Source of the DNA: Cladorrhinum sp. PSN259
Lineage: Eukaryota; Ascomycota; Sordariomycetes; Sordariales; Podosporaceae
Assembly (NCBI GenBank): GCA_033725935.1
Contig: MU867133.1
Coordinates: 62,001 to 126,000 of the forward strand
Reading direction: 5' to 3'
Length of the DNA: 64,000 bases
A program made the position numbers and the translations under genes. The notes under the pieces are model-generated. The model worked only from the letters and a program-made list of their open reading frames with translations, was not told the origin of the DNA and made no database searches. Shown here piece after piece: positions 44,532-55,843 of this stretch. Positions within the stretch are counted from its first letter, which is position 1. Every line of letters starts with the position of its first letter.

Positions 44532-46948
44532 ATGAAGATGGCGACATTCACAGCTCTCAATGGAGGATCACCAAGGCCTGCGGAAGTAGTAAATGGGGCC
44601 GCAGAGCCAGAACGCACAAACGGCCAACCAGCCAGCGCAGACCCCAGGCCAACCGGTAATAACCACGACAGGCTCCCCTTTCCTGGCGCAACTGCCTTTC
44701 CATCCGAAGCCGAAGGTTCAAACAAACGCAAGCGATCGAACTCGGATTCGCCCAGGAGAGAACGTCCACCATCACCAGCCGAAAGGAGAGAAAGGAATGA
44801 GAGGGCAGAACGGTCAGAACGGTCCGAGCAGCTTGAATCTCACCGACCTCACTCGGAATCCCGCGAAGGGTACACCACGCCTCAGAGGGAAGGTTATCGG
44901 GGTTATGGTGACGAGAGGCGAGACGAAAGGCGGGACAGGGACCGAGAAAGAGAAAGAGAAAGAGAGCGGGAACGGGAACGGGAACGGGAGAGGGATAGGG
45001 ATAGGGATGACAGGCAAGACGACAGACGGGACGACGACGGCGATCAGTGGCACTCCAGAGAGTCGAGAGACGAGCGCAACTCAAGCTACGAAGGGCCTTA
45101 CTCGGCTGGACCAGTTTCTGCCCAATCAGATGATCAAGCAGGCGACCGGCTACGAAGAGCAACAAGCCAGGGAGACAGTGTTGACTACGGTGACCAAAGC
45201 CCGGACGGCGATGACCGGGGGTACTCGGGCCAATACACGCCAGAGCAGCGCAGGGACGGTGTCATCCAGTCAGATCCCAAGAAGCGGAAGCGTAACTTCA
45301 GCAACAGGACCAAAACCGGGTGTCTGACCTGCAGAAGACGGAAAAAGAAATGCGACGAGACGAAGCCTGAGTGTGAGTTAACCGTGCATGGGTGACCTTT
45401 TTGCGGGGTTGTGTTTACATGGGGCCTCTTTTTGCGGTCGCGCCGCGCTGTTTTTGTGGTGGCATAGGAGAAGCTAACCAATCCTTCAGGTAACAACTGT
45501 ATCCGGGGTGGCTTTGTTTGCGCCGGCTACCCGCCGCAGAGGGGAACCTGGCAAAAACCCGAGAGTAAGCCCACCCAGGTAAATATCGAGTCCAAGGATC
45601 CCAACTATGTGCCACCCGGGGCTTACGGGATGCCTCAACAACAACCCTATCCCACTCAACCACCACCACCACCACCACCACTGAGTCAGCAAGCGAAGCG
45701 TGACTCGTTGTCTTATAACCGCGTACAGCCCACACTGAGGATCACGCCCCCTCAAGGTCGCCCTCTCCAAACAGACGACGACAGACCGACAGCCTCGACG
45801 CTGGCATCGACGCTGCCGAGTGCTATAATGAGCCCTGACAACAAGCTCTCTGCCCTCTCAGGATACACCACATCAGCATCCAACATGTCTTCTTCAAACA
45901 TGTTCCCGACTCCCATCAGCGCTGCCACTCCCCATTCGACCTTCTCGGAGCGACCTCCCAAGGATTATCCCCAGCGCGTGCCACCTCTGCATGACCTCAC
46001 CAGGACTACGGACCCGGACCAGCAGCAGCCACAACCTCAACAGCAACCCACGCTTCCGCCACCGCCACCACCTCAGAGTGCCATCTCGCCGGTGCCGCCT
46101 TATAGCCTTCACACCGGCCGCACTGTTACTCCTCCCACAACTCAGGCACAAGCCTCATCATCCTCGTCAACCGGCGGTCCCCAGGCCACGGCGCAGCTCG
46201 CCCTCTCTCACACACAGTTCCCCTCGGACAGACCACGCCGCGAAAAGGACGAGATGCTCAACGGGAGACAGTATTACCCCTTCGACAAAGAACTCGTCCT
46301 CGAGCGCGAGAGATGCAACGCCGCCTGCTGGCGATTCAACAATTCCACCAATCCAAACATTGGCGTTTCCCCCACTGAGCGTGCGCGCCTGTTCCGTGAC
46401 ATCCTCCATCCCCGCGAGGGAGTCCACCTGTCGCCCACCGTCATGTCGCCGGTCACACATACCGGCAGGGTAGGGGAGAACGCAACCGTCGAAGCGCCCT
46501 TTAACTGCGACTATGGGTACAATATCCAGATCGGCAACAATGTGTCCATCGGAAGGAACTGTCTGATCAATGACGTCTGCGAGGTCAGGATCGGGAACAA
46601 TGTGATTATCAGTCCCAATGTTTGCATTTACACGGGGACTTGCAGCACGGATCCCAGGAGGAGGGCGGGCAACAGCGGGACGCAGTACGGAAAGCCCGTC
46701 GTCATTGAGGATGATGTCTGGATTGCGGCGAATGTGGTTATTCTGCCTGGGGTTAGGATTGGGAGGGGGTCGACTGTCGGTGCTGGGAGTGTTGTCACTA
46801 GGGTGAGTTACCTGATTTACTCTTTACGCTGCGTCCAGCAAGATGAGGTGATGCTAATGGTTTATAAAACACACAGGACGTGGCTACGTACAGCATTTAC
46901 ATGGGACTTAAAGCCGGCCATAGGAGGGGAATTTCTTTTATTAATTGA
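44532..46948 (+). CDS. Zn2Cys6 DNA-binding domain fused to maltose/galactoside O-acetyltransferase fold
   Basis: Three exons, 44532-45372, 45490-46802 and 46877-46948, about 741 residues (or 739 from the Met at 44538). Residues 1-260 are disordered, with Ser-Pro motifs, an NKRKR nuclear-localisation-like sequence and a long RE/RD alternation near 135-165. A perfect Zn2Cys6 cluster (C-x2-C-x6-C-x6-C-x2-C-x6-C, residues 264-291), preceded by KKRKRNFSNRTKTG, is split by intron 1 within its fourth Cys codon. A Pro/Gln/Ser-rich linker follows, then a Mac-type N-terminal acetyltransferase helix region (EMLNGRQYYPFDKELV, from about 527) and a left-handed beta-helix of hexapeptide repeats (about 607-718: IQIGNNVSIGRNCLI, VRIGNNVIISPNVCI, VVILPGVRIGRGSTVGAGSV). 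The acetyltransferase part resembles NodL/LacA/Maa enzymes, but their catalytic His position reads Cys665 (IYTGTCSTDP). It could be a nuclear regulator using the fold as a sensor or trimerisation domain; activity is unproven. Confidence 0.88.
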
Positions 46949-47748
46949 TCTATCTCCCTCTCTCACTCTCCCTCTCCTATTTCTTTTCTTTTTTTTATGT
47001 TTGTGTCTCTCTTTTGCTGTTTCTTCAATCTTTCTTTTACGAAGCTAGCGGGTTTCTGGATGTGAAAAAGAAAAAGGGGGCCAGGCGGGGGATGGATCAG
47101 TGGAGAATGGGGTTATTGACTGTGTCTATGTTTTTTTGGTTTTTGTCTATGTCCTCGTATTTTTTCCCCTTTTCCTTGGAGCGTTTGGATCGACTGGCTG
47201 GCTGGCTGGCTGGCTGTCTGGCACTTTTATTAACTCGGTTGGGGGGATGTTATGTTTTGTGTGCTGTTTGTCTGGGTTTTTTTTTTTTGGCTTGGTTTTC
47301 TTTTTTCCTATGATACCCCCAATTTTCCTTTTTATTTTATTTTGTGTGTGTATGTGTTGGTTCTGTACTGTTGTTGAGAAGTAATTGTATGTATCGGGTA
47401 TCATGTGTGTGGTTAGGTGTTTGTTGTATGTGTGTTGTGAAATGTATGAAGAGAGCCAAGAAAAAAAAAAGAACGAGAATTTTGTTTTGTGTGTTTCACC
47501 ACTCACTTCTTTTTTAAAAAAACGAATACCTTGTCTTGTTTGTTTTTTTGTGAGTTTTGTGCATGTGCTGGATGCTGCAGATACATTCATTGTCTTGTGC
47601 GACGAAATGATGGCGTTACGAGTATGTATATGTACATTATTACATACATGTAATAAGTTCAAGTGAGACGGAAAGACACAAAGTCACTACGTTGTTATGT
47701 CATGATTTTTTCACATTATCTACATATTCTTTTTTTGTGAGAGGGTAC

Positions 47749-47789
47749 GTGTATGTGTGCGTGTGTGTGTGTGTGTGTGTATGTGTGTG
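47749..47789. repeat. GT dinucleotide microsatellite
   Basis: A (GT)n tract, perfect over 47761-47780 and imperfect on both sides. Confidence 0.85.
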
Positions 47790-49042
47790 ACATGACACCT
47801 CGTCACCTTGAAATCTCTGTGGCATCTGCGATCATCGGAAGAGGGAACAGAGGAGGGGGCGGCTACGTGTGTGTCATGTCCATGGTGTTGTCATGGTTTA
47901 TCATGATTATTATGCATGATGGCTCTCACTTTTCAAGTTTGAAGTTTATTACACCATTCGCTCGTGACACCTACCCAACTCGGTTCTTGTCAGTGTCAGT
48001 TCGGACGGTCAGTCTTACAGATGCGAGAAACGAGCCGCGCGGTGGTCTGTGTAGTTGAGTGTGTGTGAGTGCGGAATAATACTGCGTTGTAGTTAGGGTG
48101 GTGGTACAGTACATGCATGGAACGAGCTGGATGATGAATAATGAAAAAATGGTTGGAAAAGTGATAATAAGGAAAAGGAAGGATGCAGCAAAGGAAGGAT
48201 GAGTGAGAACAGGTAGATTAGATACAAGAGGCGAAAAAAAAAGATAAAGACCAAAAAAATGATGGTTGCTTATTTATTTATTACTTTGCAGAATTACTTA
48301 CTGCATAGTAAGTGGTGGTGGCGGTTGGTAAGCTTGCATGGGAGGCGAAAGAAGACAGAGAAAAAAAAGTTGTTCATCTGTTGTTTTTTCTTTGTTTGGT
48401 AATTAGTGAGTGGGGGAGGGATATTCAGGGGTTGTTTACTTTCTACAACACACATCATCATCATCATGGATTCACCTTTCTTCAAGAGCTCGACCGAGTC
48501 TCATTCAATTGAAGAAAAAAACAAACAGTTCCAATAAATAGTTCGGTGCCGAGATCGCTGAATTTGTCGTCTACTATCATCATTCAGACAAAAGAAAAGA
48601 AAAAATTTACTGCGCCGCAAAGAGACATGAAAGCAATACCTCACAAATTGTATGTAGTGTACTCAGACCCCACCCCCCGACGACCTTAATATGCGTGATA
48701 TAAAAAGACTATACTTTGGAGGTAGTGTAAAGTCCGAATGCGGGAAATGGTACGTACGTGGGAGAAACTTGTTTTACGCCGCAGAGTTGCGTCGGTCCAT
48801 TTGGTATCTTGTCTGCAAGTGAGCAAGCGAGTGAGGTTCTTTTTTTTTCTTTTCTTCTGCCATTTGCAAGGAGGCATTACCAGCTTAGAGGTGTGGGTGG
48901 TTAATGCATAGGAAATCTGGGTCGGATTTTAAGCCGGATTTTATGTTGTTGGTGGGAGGTTGCATATTGGTGGCCCGCCCTGGTCAAAATTTCTGTGAAG
49001 GTGTAGGAAGTGCGGATGGAGGTGCGGAGGGTAGGTGAGAAA

Positions 49043-49070
49043 GGAAGGAAGGAGGAGGAGGAGGAGGAGG
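49043..49070. repeat. GGAA/GGA simple repeat
   Basis: Tandem AAGG units followed by six or seven GGA triplets. Confidence 0.75.
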
Positions 49071-51107
49071 ACGGGGGCGAGTGGCGTCCAGTCCTCCCTC
49101 GAGTTGGAGAGAAATGTATATGTACTTGATCAATCTAACAGTGCGGGATGTATCTGGATTCGATCCAGGTTGGCCCGGGGGGACACGACCGCCACGGATG
49201 GATGGCCGTGGAGATGTGGTCGGCCGCCGGGCTGGTCTTGGACCTACACACCACACCACACATATTCATTCATCTATTTGGGCCATCTGAAAGAAACGAA
49301 TTATCTGTTTTAACTGAATGCTGTTGGCTATCTGTGTGATATCGCCGGCCGCATTGGTCGTGGGCCAAGGTCATCACATCGAAGCTTACCATCACTGCTA
49401 CGTGCCCATCGGATATGGGATTTCTTGTTTCGAGGGCTGACTCTACAGTACACTACCCGTTATTTTGTGCTGACTGTGAGAAGGATTCAAATAGCGGCAT
49501 GTCTGTTAATCCGCGGCTCGTCACTTTTTTTTGATGTGATGGGAATCGGGGCCAAGGTTCAGAGAACCACGTTCAAAGGTTGTATTGTGTTAACTTGTTG
49601 TAGAAGTGATCTACAATGTATGTGCTTGCAGGAGTTGAGCCCCTTCCCCCAACTGATCCACTGCTCAATGAGGGCATGTCATAGGGCCGTTAACAATCAA
49701 GACTTGGTGAGCCCTTGTTTACCCCCCTATTTTCCACAACTCTAGGTACTACAATCATTTCCCGTGTCTAGAAACACAACCAGGCAGATATGATCCCAGA
49801 GGCAACCAACACGGTCCCTATCCCGACCAGACCGGCCCGTCTCACGGGCTCATATCAACAACCCACGCTAAGCCCAGCCGTCTCGGCTGGACCAAAATAA
49901 AAATACGGTATTTGGCTATAAACCCCATCCGGTCTTTTGCGAAGTTGTGCCGACTCATACCTTACATATACGCTGCGGCGCGGCTCTGTGCCGTTCGTTG
50001 ATGGTCTGCCAGTGGCCCCCCACAGTCCCGCCAACCTCCTTGCTAACTAGCGGTGTCATCCCTACGCCGCCGCCGCCCGATAGGTCCTTAAATCTCAACC
50101 TTGAATCCCGGGTGCGGCGCCAAAAGGTCCCCCGGGATGTTTGCGGCGCGGGATGCAGCACGACTTGCCTGATGCGCGGGGGCACATCATCTAGATGCAC
50201 CGAGGCACAGTATACGGAATCACGGGGATGCGGCGTCGTTATCGATAGTCGGTGTTGAGCTGAGAACAAGCTGAGAACAAGCTGAGTAACCGGTTCAATG
50301 TTTGGGGGCATAAAGTGGCAAATATCAGTATTCCTATCTCTGTCCATCTCAGATTTGGGGTCCAAAACAAGCGGCCGTTCTGTTTGGACAATGTTTGTTT
50401 TGTTTATTTGTTTAGTCAACACGTTCCCTCCCCCCTGGCCAGATCGAAATTCATCCGCGGACGTCATTGCCGGATGGGATACCCGGCTTAGGATACCAAA
50501 ACGGATTCATAGGTAACTACCTACATCCACCATGCCTGTCAGTAACAAGGTAAAATCCGTAACGTAGCATCACTTTAACACACATAGATGCTGTCAGTCA
50601 TACTGTAGGTCCAAAACTGACCGACAGGCACCACTACCCCTTGACCGGAAAAACTTTCTGCGCCGCACCGTCCCCGAGTCCCACATTCCTTCCCAACCGG
50701 CAGTATATCCCACACTCGGTCACCGAGCTTTTACTATGATGCCTATGGCTAGGTATCCCTTCCTTCACTCACACACACCTTGGCCTCACCTTATCGATAT
50801 ACATACACACAAACCAACTGCATCCCATCCTTCCGGTGGGGAGGATCAACAACCGCGGCAAGTAAGCATGTGAAATTTCTTACACTTGACAAGATGCTTA
50901 ACTTGAATGCAAAATGTACTACTACTTACTTGTACAGAGTTTGGTTCGTAGGATCCATCATGACAGCAGCAAGCAGCCAGGGTACACAAGTAAAAAAGAC
51001 AAGGTACAGTATCTGCCGAGCGGCTGTTGGTTCATTCTTCCGATGTGTTCATGTTTGGGACTCTCGTAAAATAGACCAACCAACAAGCTTCAAAAATTTG
51101 CCGCGGG

Positions 51108-51108
<1 letters not shown>

Positions 51109-51149
<41 letters not shown>
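51109..51149. repeat. TG dinucleotide microsatellite (about 20 copies)
   Basis: A perfect (TG)n tract of 41 bases. Confidence 0.9.
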
Positions 51150-51153
<4 letters not shown>

Positions 51154-51569
51154 ACACAGTACGTATGCCGTTGATGAACACGGATACTGTATCTTGCAAA
51201 TCCGCTTTGAGTCCGTCCGTCCGAATGTTCTTTGTGGGGGCATAAGCCTGCATCCTTTGAGGTTTGTGGGATGCAAAGTCGGTATGCAATAAAAGGAGGA
51301 ACAGTGAGTAATTAGTAGGGGTCTGAAGAAATGCATGTACTGGACTATGCTTATCGTATGTAAGTCGCTAGACAAATGTTTATTAAAAAAAGAAAAGTCT
51401 GAATGAGGTAAACTTACTATGGACGTCCACTGGATTCCCAAAAAGGCGGTTCGGGGGCCACAAAGTCATCCTATCACCAAGGGATATAATCCCACAGACA
51501 TTGTACCTGCACTAGTGTTGAGTTTAGTTTTATCACAACTCGCAATAAATGAATCAGGAGGTGCTCAGG

Positions 51570-51613
51570 TTTTTTTTTTTTTTAGGTTTTTTTTTTTTTT
51601 TTAAAAAAAAAAA
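51570..51613. repeat. Poly-T/poly-A tract
   Basis: Two long T runs separated by AGG, then a run of 11 A. The T and A runs could fold back into a hairpin. Confidence 0.8.
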
Positions 51614-52478
51614 CAGCCATTTCGTTAGACCTCAGTTCAAAGTAAACAAAGCACCCCCTGCCTGATCCCCACAAACCACCCGCTGTATTAGGCCTTCGCG
51701 ACACTGAGCCAAGCAGATAAACAAAAGGTGCGACCAAAGGTTTCTCGTATATGTGGCAAGTAATCAATCGTAGAAGGAGAAAGGGAGGGTGCAGAAAGGG
51801 GGGAGATAACAAACGCTTTACCAGCAATATTTAACTTGGGACTTATCTAGACTTTCTCTGATGGGGAGCGAGAGACATACACCTACCTGTCCAGTAGCTA
51901 CATCAATCAATAATATGCAACAATGCCTTTTGACTTAGTAAGAGCTAAATAATACACCCAGAGTGTAGTGTCAACCCTGAAAATACCTTCCCTCCGCCAG
52001 AAGAAGAAAAGCCGGGGCGGGCACCTTGATAACCAGGACGGTATATGTATTACTTCCCGCACGGAAGTTCCCAACGAATACCAATACGCCCACACATACA
52101 AAGGAATCCATGTGTTGTGGCCTAGCGACGTAGCCACTGCTGGTTGCGGAGAAAAAAAAAAAAGCATCTTCTCCCACAGGGCTGAGGGGGTCTGCGAAAG
52201 CCTGAGGACCGACCCCCTGAGTTCGAATTGAGTTTGAATTAGTCAACGGCTACTAGGAGGTAATCGGGTAGCTTTTTGACTTTGGCAGCCAGTTAACTGG
52301 AATACTCACACAAAAACTACAGAGAACGAAACCATGGATATATTCATCTCAGACCCAAAAATGAAGATAAAAAACCCATCATATTCTATTTTGCCTCCAA
52401 ACCAGGCAACAAGCTTGACGGAAACACTACCGGGGCGTCAATTATGCTAAATGGCGATTAAAAGGCTAGGGTAAGAAA

Positions 52479-54371
52479 CTACTTCTTCTGCCTCTTAGCA
52501 CTCTTGTCACTAACAGAGCTTAGCACACTTGCACTCCGTTTGTGCGATGCACCACCGCTGCTTCCCGGTCTCGTATCCCCCCCATCTGCCGCTTCGTCTT
52601 TATTTTTGTCATCTTCAGTTGCAATGGAATCTGCCTTGTCCATAGACGCCTTTTCTGCCCCCTCGCCATCACCAACCGGCTTAGGAGTCACCCCAGTACC
52701 CTCTTCCTCCTTAACCTTATCCTGCTGCTGCTCCTTATCCTGATCATTTTCCTTCTCCCCATCACTCTCACCACCACTCTTCTCCTTCTCGCCCGTCCCG
52801 TTAGTCTCAGGCGGGGGTGGCGGCACGATCCCTCTCGCCTTATCCCTCTCCGCCTTCTTGGCCTCTTCAACCTTGATCTCGGCATCAAGCCGGTCGCTAA
52901 CCTTCCTTAGGTCAACGAGCGAAGTGACGGCGCTCCACAAGAGTTCGAATTGCGCTGTAACCTGAGCCGTAGGCATCACAAGTCGGGGCGGTATTCCAAG
53001 CTCGCTGAGCACATTAGTAATGCGCATCTGCTGCTGGCCGCTCTTGTGACTGTAAAGTTTGTTAATCTTTTCGTATCTGAACGTCGGCCCGCTGCCCAAT
53101 CTGTCGTGCGTCGAAATGCCATAGACCTCCTCCTCCTGTTTCGTGAGCTTGCGGCGCTCGGGTTGCGGCGCGCCCTTCTTTTTGTTGGCGGCAGTGGTTG
53201 CGGTGGGAGTTGGCTCCGCAGGAGTAGCCGGAGTTCGAGCCTCAGAGTCGCGGTGGGCAGAGGCTGCAGAGGCCGCGATGCTTTCGCGTCGGTTAGGATG
53301 GGTTTCCGAGACGGCGCTGGCTGGTACTGCTGAGCTCGGGCTTGCAACATCTCCTGGGCCCATGGCCTGTTTGCGCTGCTTCTTGGCCTTGTCCGAGGAC
53401 ATGAGTGTTTGGAGAAGATTCTGGAGGCCCGCTGAGGTTTTGAAAGAGGTGATATCAGTTTCTGTAGCGGGGTAGTCCAGGCGGTTGTAGAGCTCTCTGC
53501 GCTCCTCGTTGAAACGCTCTGTTCGCGCAAGAATACGCTTAACCTCCAACAACAAGGATTCCTCTTCCCGGGCTTCATCCTTGGACCGCGCCATGGTGTT
53601 GAGCGCAAACTGTTTTCGCTTCCTCTCTTGCTCGGGGTCGAAGGTGTTGATCAGTTCAAAAAGCTCATACTCCGGGCGTGTCATGTATTGCATCGGAGTC
53701 TGTACCGTCATCATCTTTGCTGAGATTTCGTAGTAACGTGCTTTCAGGTCCTCCATGGTCCTCGGTTTCCCGGCCGGCACAATAGCATTACTCCCATTTC
53801 CTTCGTTGGGCTGAAAGTCATATCGGTCCCATATTAGTGCCCATCGCAGGTCGAAATCCTTGCACAACTCCAGTAAATAGTCTGTTTCCTCCTTGGTCCA
53901 AGTATTGCTCTGTAAGTTCGAGTCATACTGGTCGTCAGTATACTGCGGAATCTGAACATGAACATTGAATTTCGCAAACGCCGAGTCTTCGGGCTTCTCG
54001 ACTTTTGTTACTCCATTCGATTCTGTCCCATTTTCGGCCGGTTGCGACTCGCCATCCGCTGGCGCACCATCCTCCGTCTTTCTCTTCCAATGTCTCAAAA
54101 CAAGTGCGCCATTGTCACTTCTTGCCGAGTTCGTGAACGGTTTCAACGCCCATTTTGTAGCAGGTTTGCGACTCGCGAGGCGCCGCTTCTTGAAGAATGA
54201 GACTTCGGGTACGATCGCAATCGGGTTGTCGCCGCCTAGGTTTTGGACTTCGCGCGCAAGTCCCTTGAGGTTCGGTCTTATCGCACTCGACTTTTGTTTT
54301 TTAGATGGTCTCCCTACACCGGAGTTGTCCGAGGGGATGTTGAGGACATCGTGGACATCGCGCGAGGTCAT
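52479..54371 (-). CDS. swc4: SWR1/NuA4 complex subunit Swc4 (DMAP1 homologue)
   Basis: A single exon of 630 residues from the ATG at 54371 (MTSRDVHDVLNIPSDNSG); an in-frame ATG at 54407 would add 12 residues, but the family N-terminus fits the chosen start. Conserved sequence includes RPNLKGLAREVQNLGGDNPI near the N-terminus, a SANT/Myb-like domain at about residues 158-190 (TWTKEETDYLLELCKDFDLR, then WALIWDRYDF), the DMAP1 helical region through PMQYMTRPEYELFELINTFD, and TFRYEKINKLYSHKSGQQQM. Swc4 is shared by the SWR1 complex (H2A.Z exchange) and the NuA4 histone acetyltransferase, so it acts in the nucleus on chromatin. The C-terminal quarter is low-complexity, rich in E, K, D, S and G, longer than in yeast and probably disordered. 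Confidence 0.95.
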   Translation of the reverse strand: MTSRDVHDVLNIPSDNSGVGRPSKKQKSSAIRPNLKGLAREVQNLGGDNPIAIVPEVSFFKKRRLASRKPATKWALKPFTNSARSDNGALVLRHWKRKTEDGAPADGESQPAENGTESNGVTKVEKPEDSAFAKFNVHVQIPQYTDDQYDSNLQSNTWTKEETDYLLELCKDFDLRWALIWDRYDFQPNEGNGSNAIVPAGKPRTMEDLKARYYEISAKMMTVQTPMQYMTRPEYELFELINTFDPEQERKRKQFALNTMARSKDEAREEESLLLEVKRILARTERFNEERRELYNRLDYPATETDITSFKTSAGLQNLLQTLMSSDKAKKQRKQAMGPGDVASPSSAVPASAVSETHPNRRESIAASAASAHRDSEARTPATPAEPTPTATTAANKKKGAPQPERRKLTKQEEEVYGISTHDRLGSGPTFRYEKINKLYSHKSGQQQMRITNVLSELGIPPRLVMPTAQVTAQFELLWSAVTSLVDLRKVSDRLDAEIKVEEAKKAERDKARGIVPPPPPETNGTGEKEKSGGESDGEKENDQDKEQQQDKVKEEEGTGVTPKPVGDGEGAEKASMDKADSIATEDDKNKDEAADGGDTRPGSSGGASHKRSASVLSSVSDKSAKRQKK

Positions 54372-55049
54372 GGTGGGTGGTGGGGTGGCCGATTGAGCTC
54401 GCGTCACGGATAACCCCCGTGCTGTACAACGAAGTGGGGATTGTTCCTCTACAAGTCGCAGCGTTCAATTGAACTCCCAGCCAGCATCTGCAGACCCTGA
54501 CCAAAATAAATATCGTCGCCAGGTAATTCGGTAATTAAAAACAGGGGTATCGCTTTTGAATGATGAAATGAGCGGCCAGAGGGGTATCTTTTTGATGCAG
54601 AAGTCGTGATGGGGCATTATTTGGAGAAGCCTGAACGCGAAATTCTGGCACTGAACACCGCCCAAAAATTGTTGCGCTTGGGCCAATTGTAAACCATTTC
54701 AGCACTCATGGTGGTGGGTGGCTTGCAGCTCTCCAAATTTTGACTGCCCGAGGGAAACCTGAAAGCTCGTTTGACACGTGACTTGGCCCAGAACCCCTGG
54801 ACCCAACTTTTCTGGCCTAACGTGGCAGCTTCCAAGCTTGACCGGGGTCGCGCTGTGTTTCCCAGCGTTCTGGAATCGAGATAGTTGTCGATTGGCCCTG
54901 TCGACCACGAGCAGCACCAACACCACCACCAGCGCGAAATCACCCCCATCGTCGCTGCCGTCGTCTCCGGCCGTCCACCCACCGCCCTCAATCAATTCGC
55001 CAAGTTAATAATCTTTTGATCAAATCGAAAAAGCACACAGTCAAAAAAG
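54372..55049. promoter_or_regulatory. Divergent promoter region, swc4 (-) / p24 (+)
   Basis: 678 bases between the start codons. No supportable gene and no clear TATA box were seen. The last 150 bases before the p24 start are C-rich with ACCACCACCAGC-type sequence, as in fungal leaders. Confidence 0.5.
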
Positions 55050-55843
55050 ATGAGGAGCTTCCTCCCCCTCCTATCCCTGGCCTCGCTGGCCCAGGCCCTC
55101 TACTTCTACATCGATGTCACGACGCCCAAGTGCTTCTACGAGGAACTCCCCAAGGACACCCTGGTAGTAGGCCACTACACCGCCGAGGAATGGGACGACC
55201 AACGACACGTCTGGGCCAAGCACGACGGCATCAGCATCTACATTTCGGTTGATGTAAGTCTTTACAACCCAACAACACTCTTTCCCCCTTGATCCTTAAC
55301 TGACCCAATTCTCAAAAAAGGAAATCTTCGACAACGACCACCGCGTAGTCTCCCAGCGCGGCGGCGCCTCCGGAAAATTCACATTCACCGCCGCCGAAGC
55401 TGGCGACCACAAGATCTGCTTCACCCCTTCCTCAAACTCTGGCCGATCAAACTGGCTCTCCCTCAGCTCCCCCAACGGCGGGATCAAGCTCACCCTCGAC
55501 ATGGCCATCGGCGAGACCAGCGCGATCGAGTCCGGCGACAAGACCAAGATTCAGGACCTCGCCACGCGCGTCAAGGACTTGAACGCCAGGTTGAACGATA
55601 TCAGGAGGGAACAGGTTTTCCAGAGAGTATGTTTTTTTTCCTTTTTAAGCTTTCCCCTTCCAAGCTCACTGTACTAATGCTGTAAACAAAAAGGAACGCG
55701 AATCAGAATTCCGCGACCAATCCGAAAGCACAAACGCCCGCGTCGTCCGCTGGATCCTCATCCAGCTCACCGTCCTCGGAATCACCTGCGCCTGGCAGCT
55801 GTCCCACTTGCGCTCCTTCTTTATCAAGCAGAAGCTCACGTAG
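55050..55843 (+). CDS. p24-family (emp24/gp25L) cargo receptor, alpha subfamily (Erp1-like)
   Basis: Three exons, 55050-55253, 55321-55626 and 55694-55843, giving 219 residues, typical for the family. A signal peptide (MRSFLPLLSLASLAQA) precedes LYFYIDVTTPKCFYEELPKD. The lumenal GOLD domain spans about residues 17-120, with its conserved Cys pair in PKCFYEE and HKICFTP. A coiled coil follows (LATRVKDLNARLNDIRREQ), then RDQSESTNARVVRW and one TM helix at about 190-207 (ILIQLTVLGITCAWQL). The short cytosolic tail is HLRSFFIKQKLT; its FF pair is a COPII-binding type signal. The STNxRVxxW motif and FF tail place it near human TMED4/TMED9 and yeast Erp1/Erp5/Erp6. The protein cycles between ER and Golgi in COPI/COPII vesicles. 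Confidence 0.94.

Larger units (their letters stand above)
46949..52478. other. 5.5 kb gene-free, repeat-rich region
   Basis: No supportable gene. The first 800 bases are T/G-rich and probably the 3' UTR of the fusion gene. Simple repeats (GT, GGA, TG, poly-T/poly-A) are scattered through it, and at about 50256-50292 there are three near-copies of AGCTGAGAACA. Near 50.1 kb a short GC-rich stretch contains CCCGGG-type inverted repeats. No tRNA, snRNA or transposon could be recognised. Confidence 0.5.

Noticed and set aside
44557..45165. 202- and 244-codon frames overlapping the first exon of the fusion gene
   Set aside because: They are shadows of the repetitive Arg/Glu-coding sequence; only the frame with the Zn2Cys6 cluster makes sense.
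49152..49172. B-box-like CTGGATTCGATCCAGG
   Set aside because: It forms a hairpin but no cloverleaf; the flanking sequence does not supply acceptor, D or anticodon arms.
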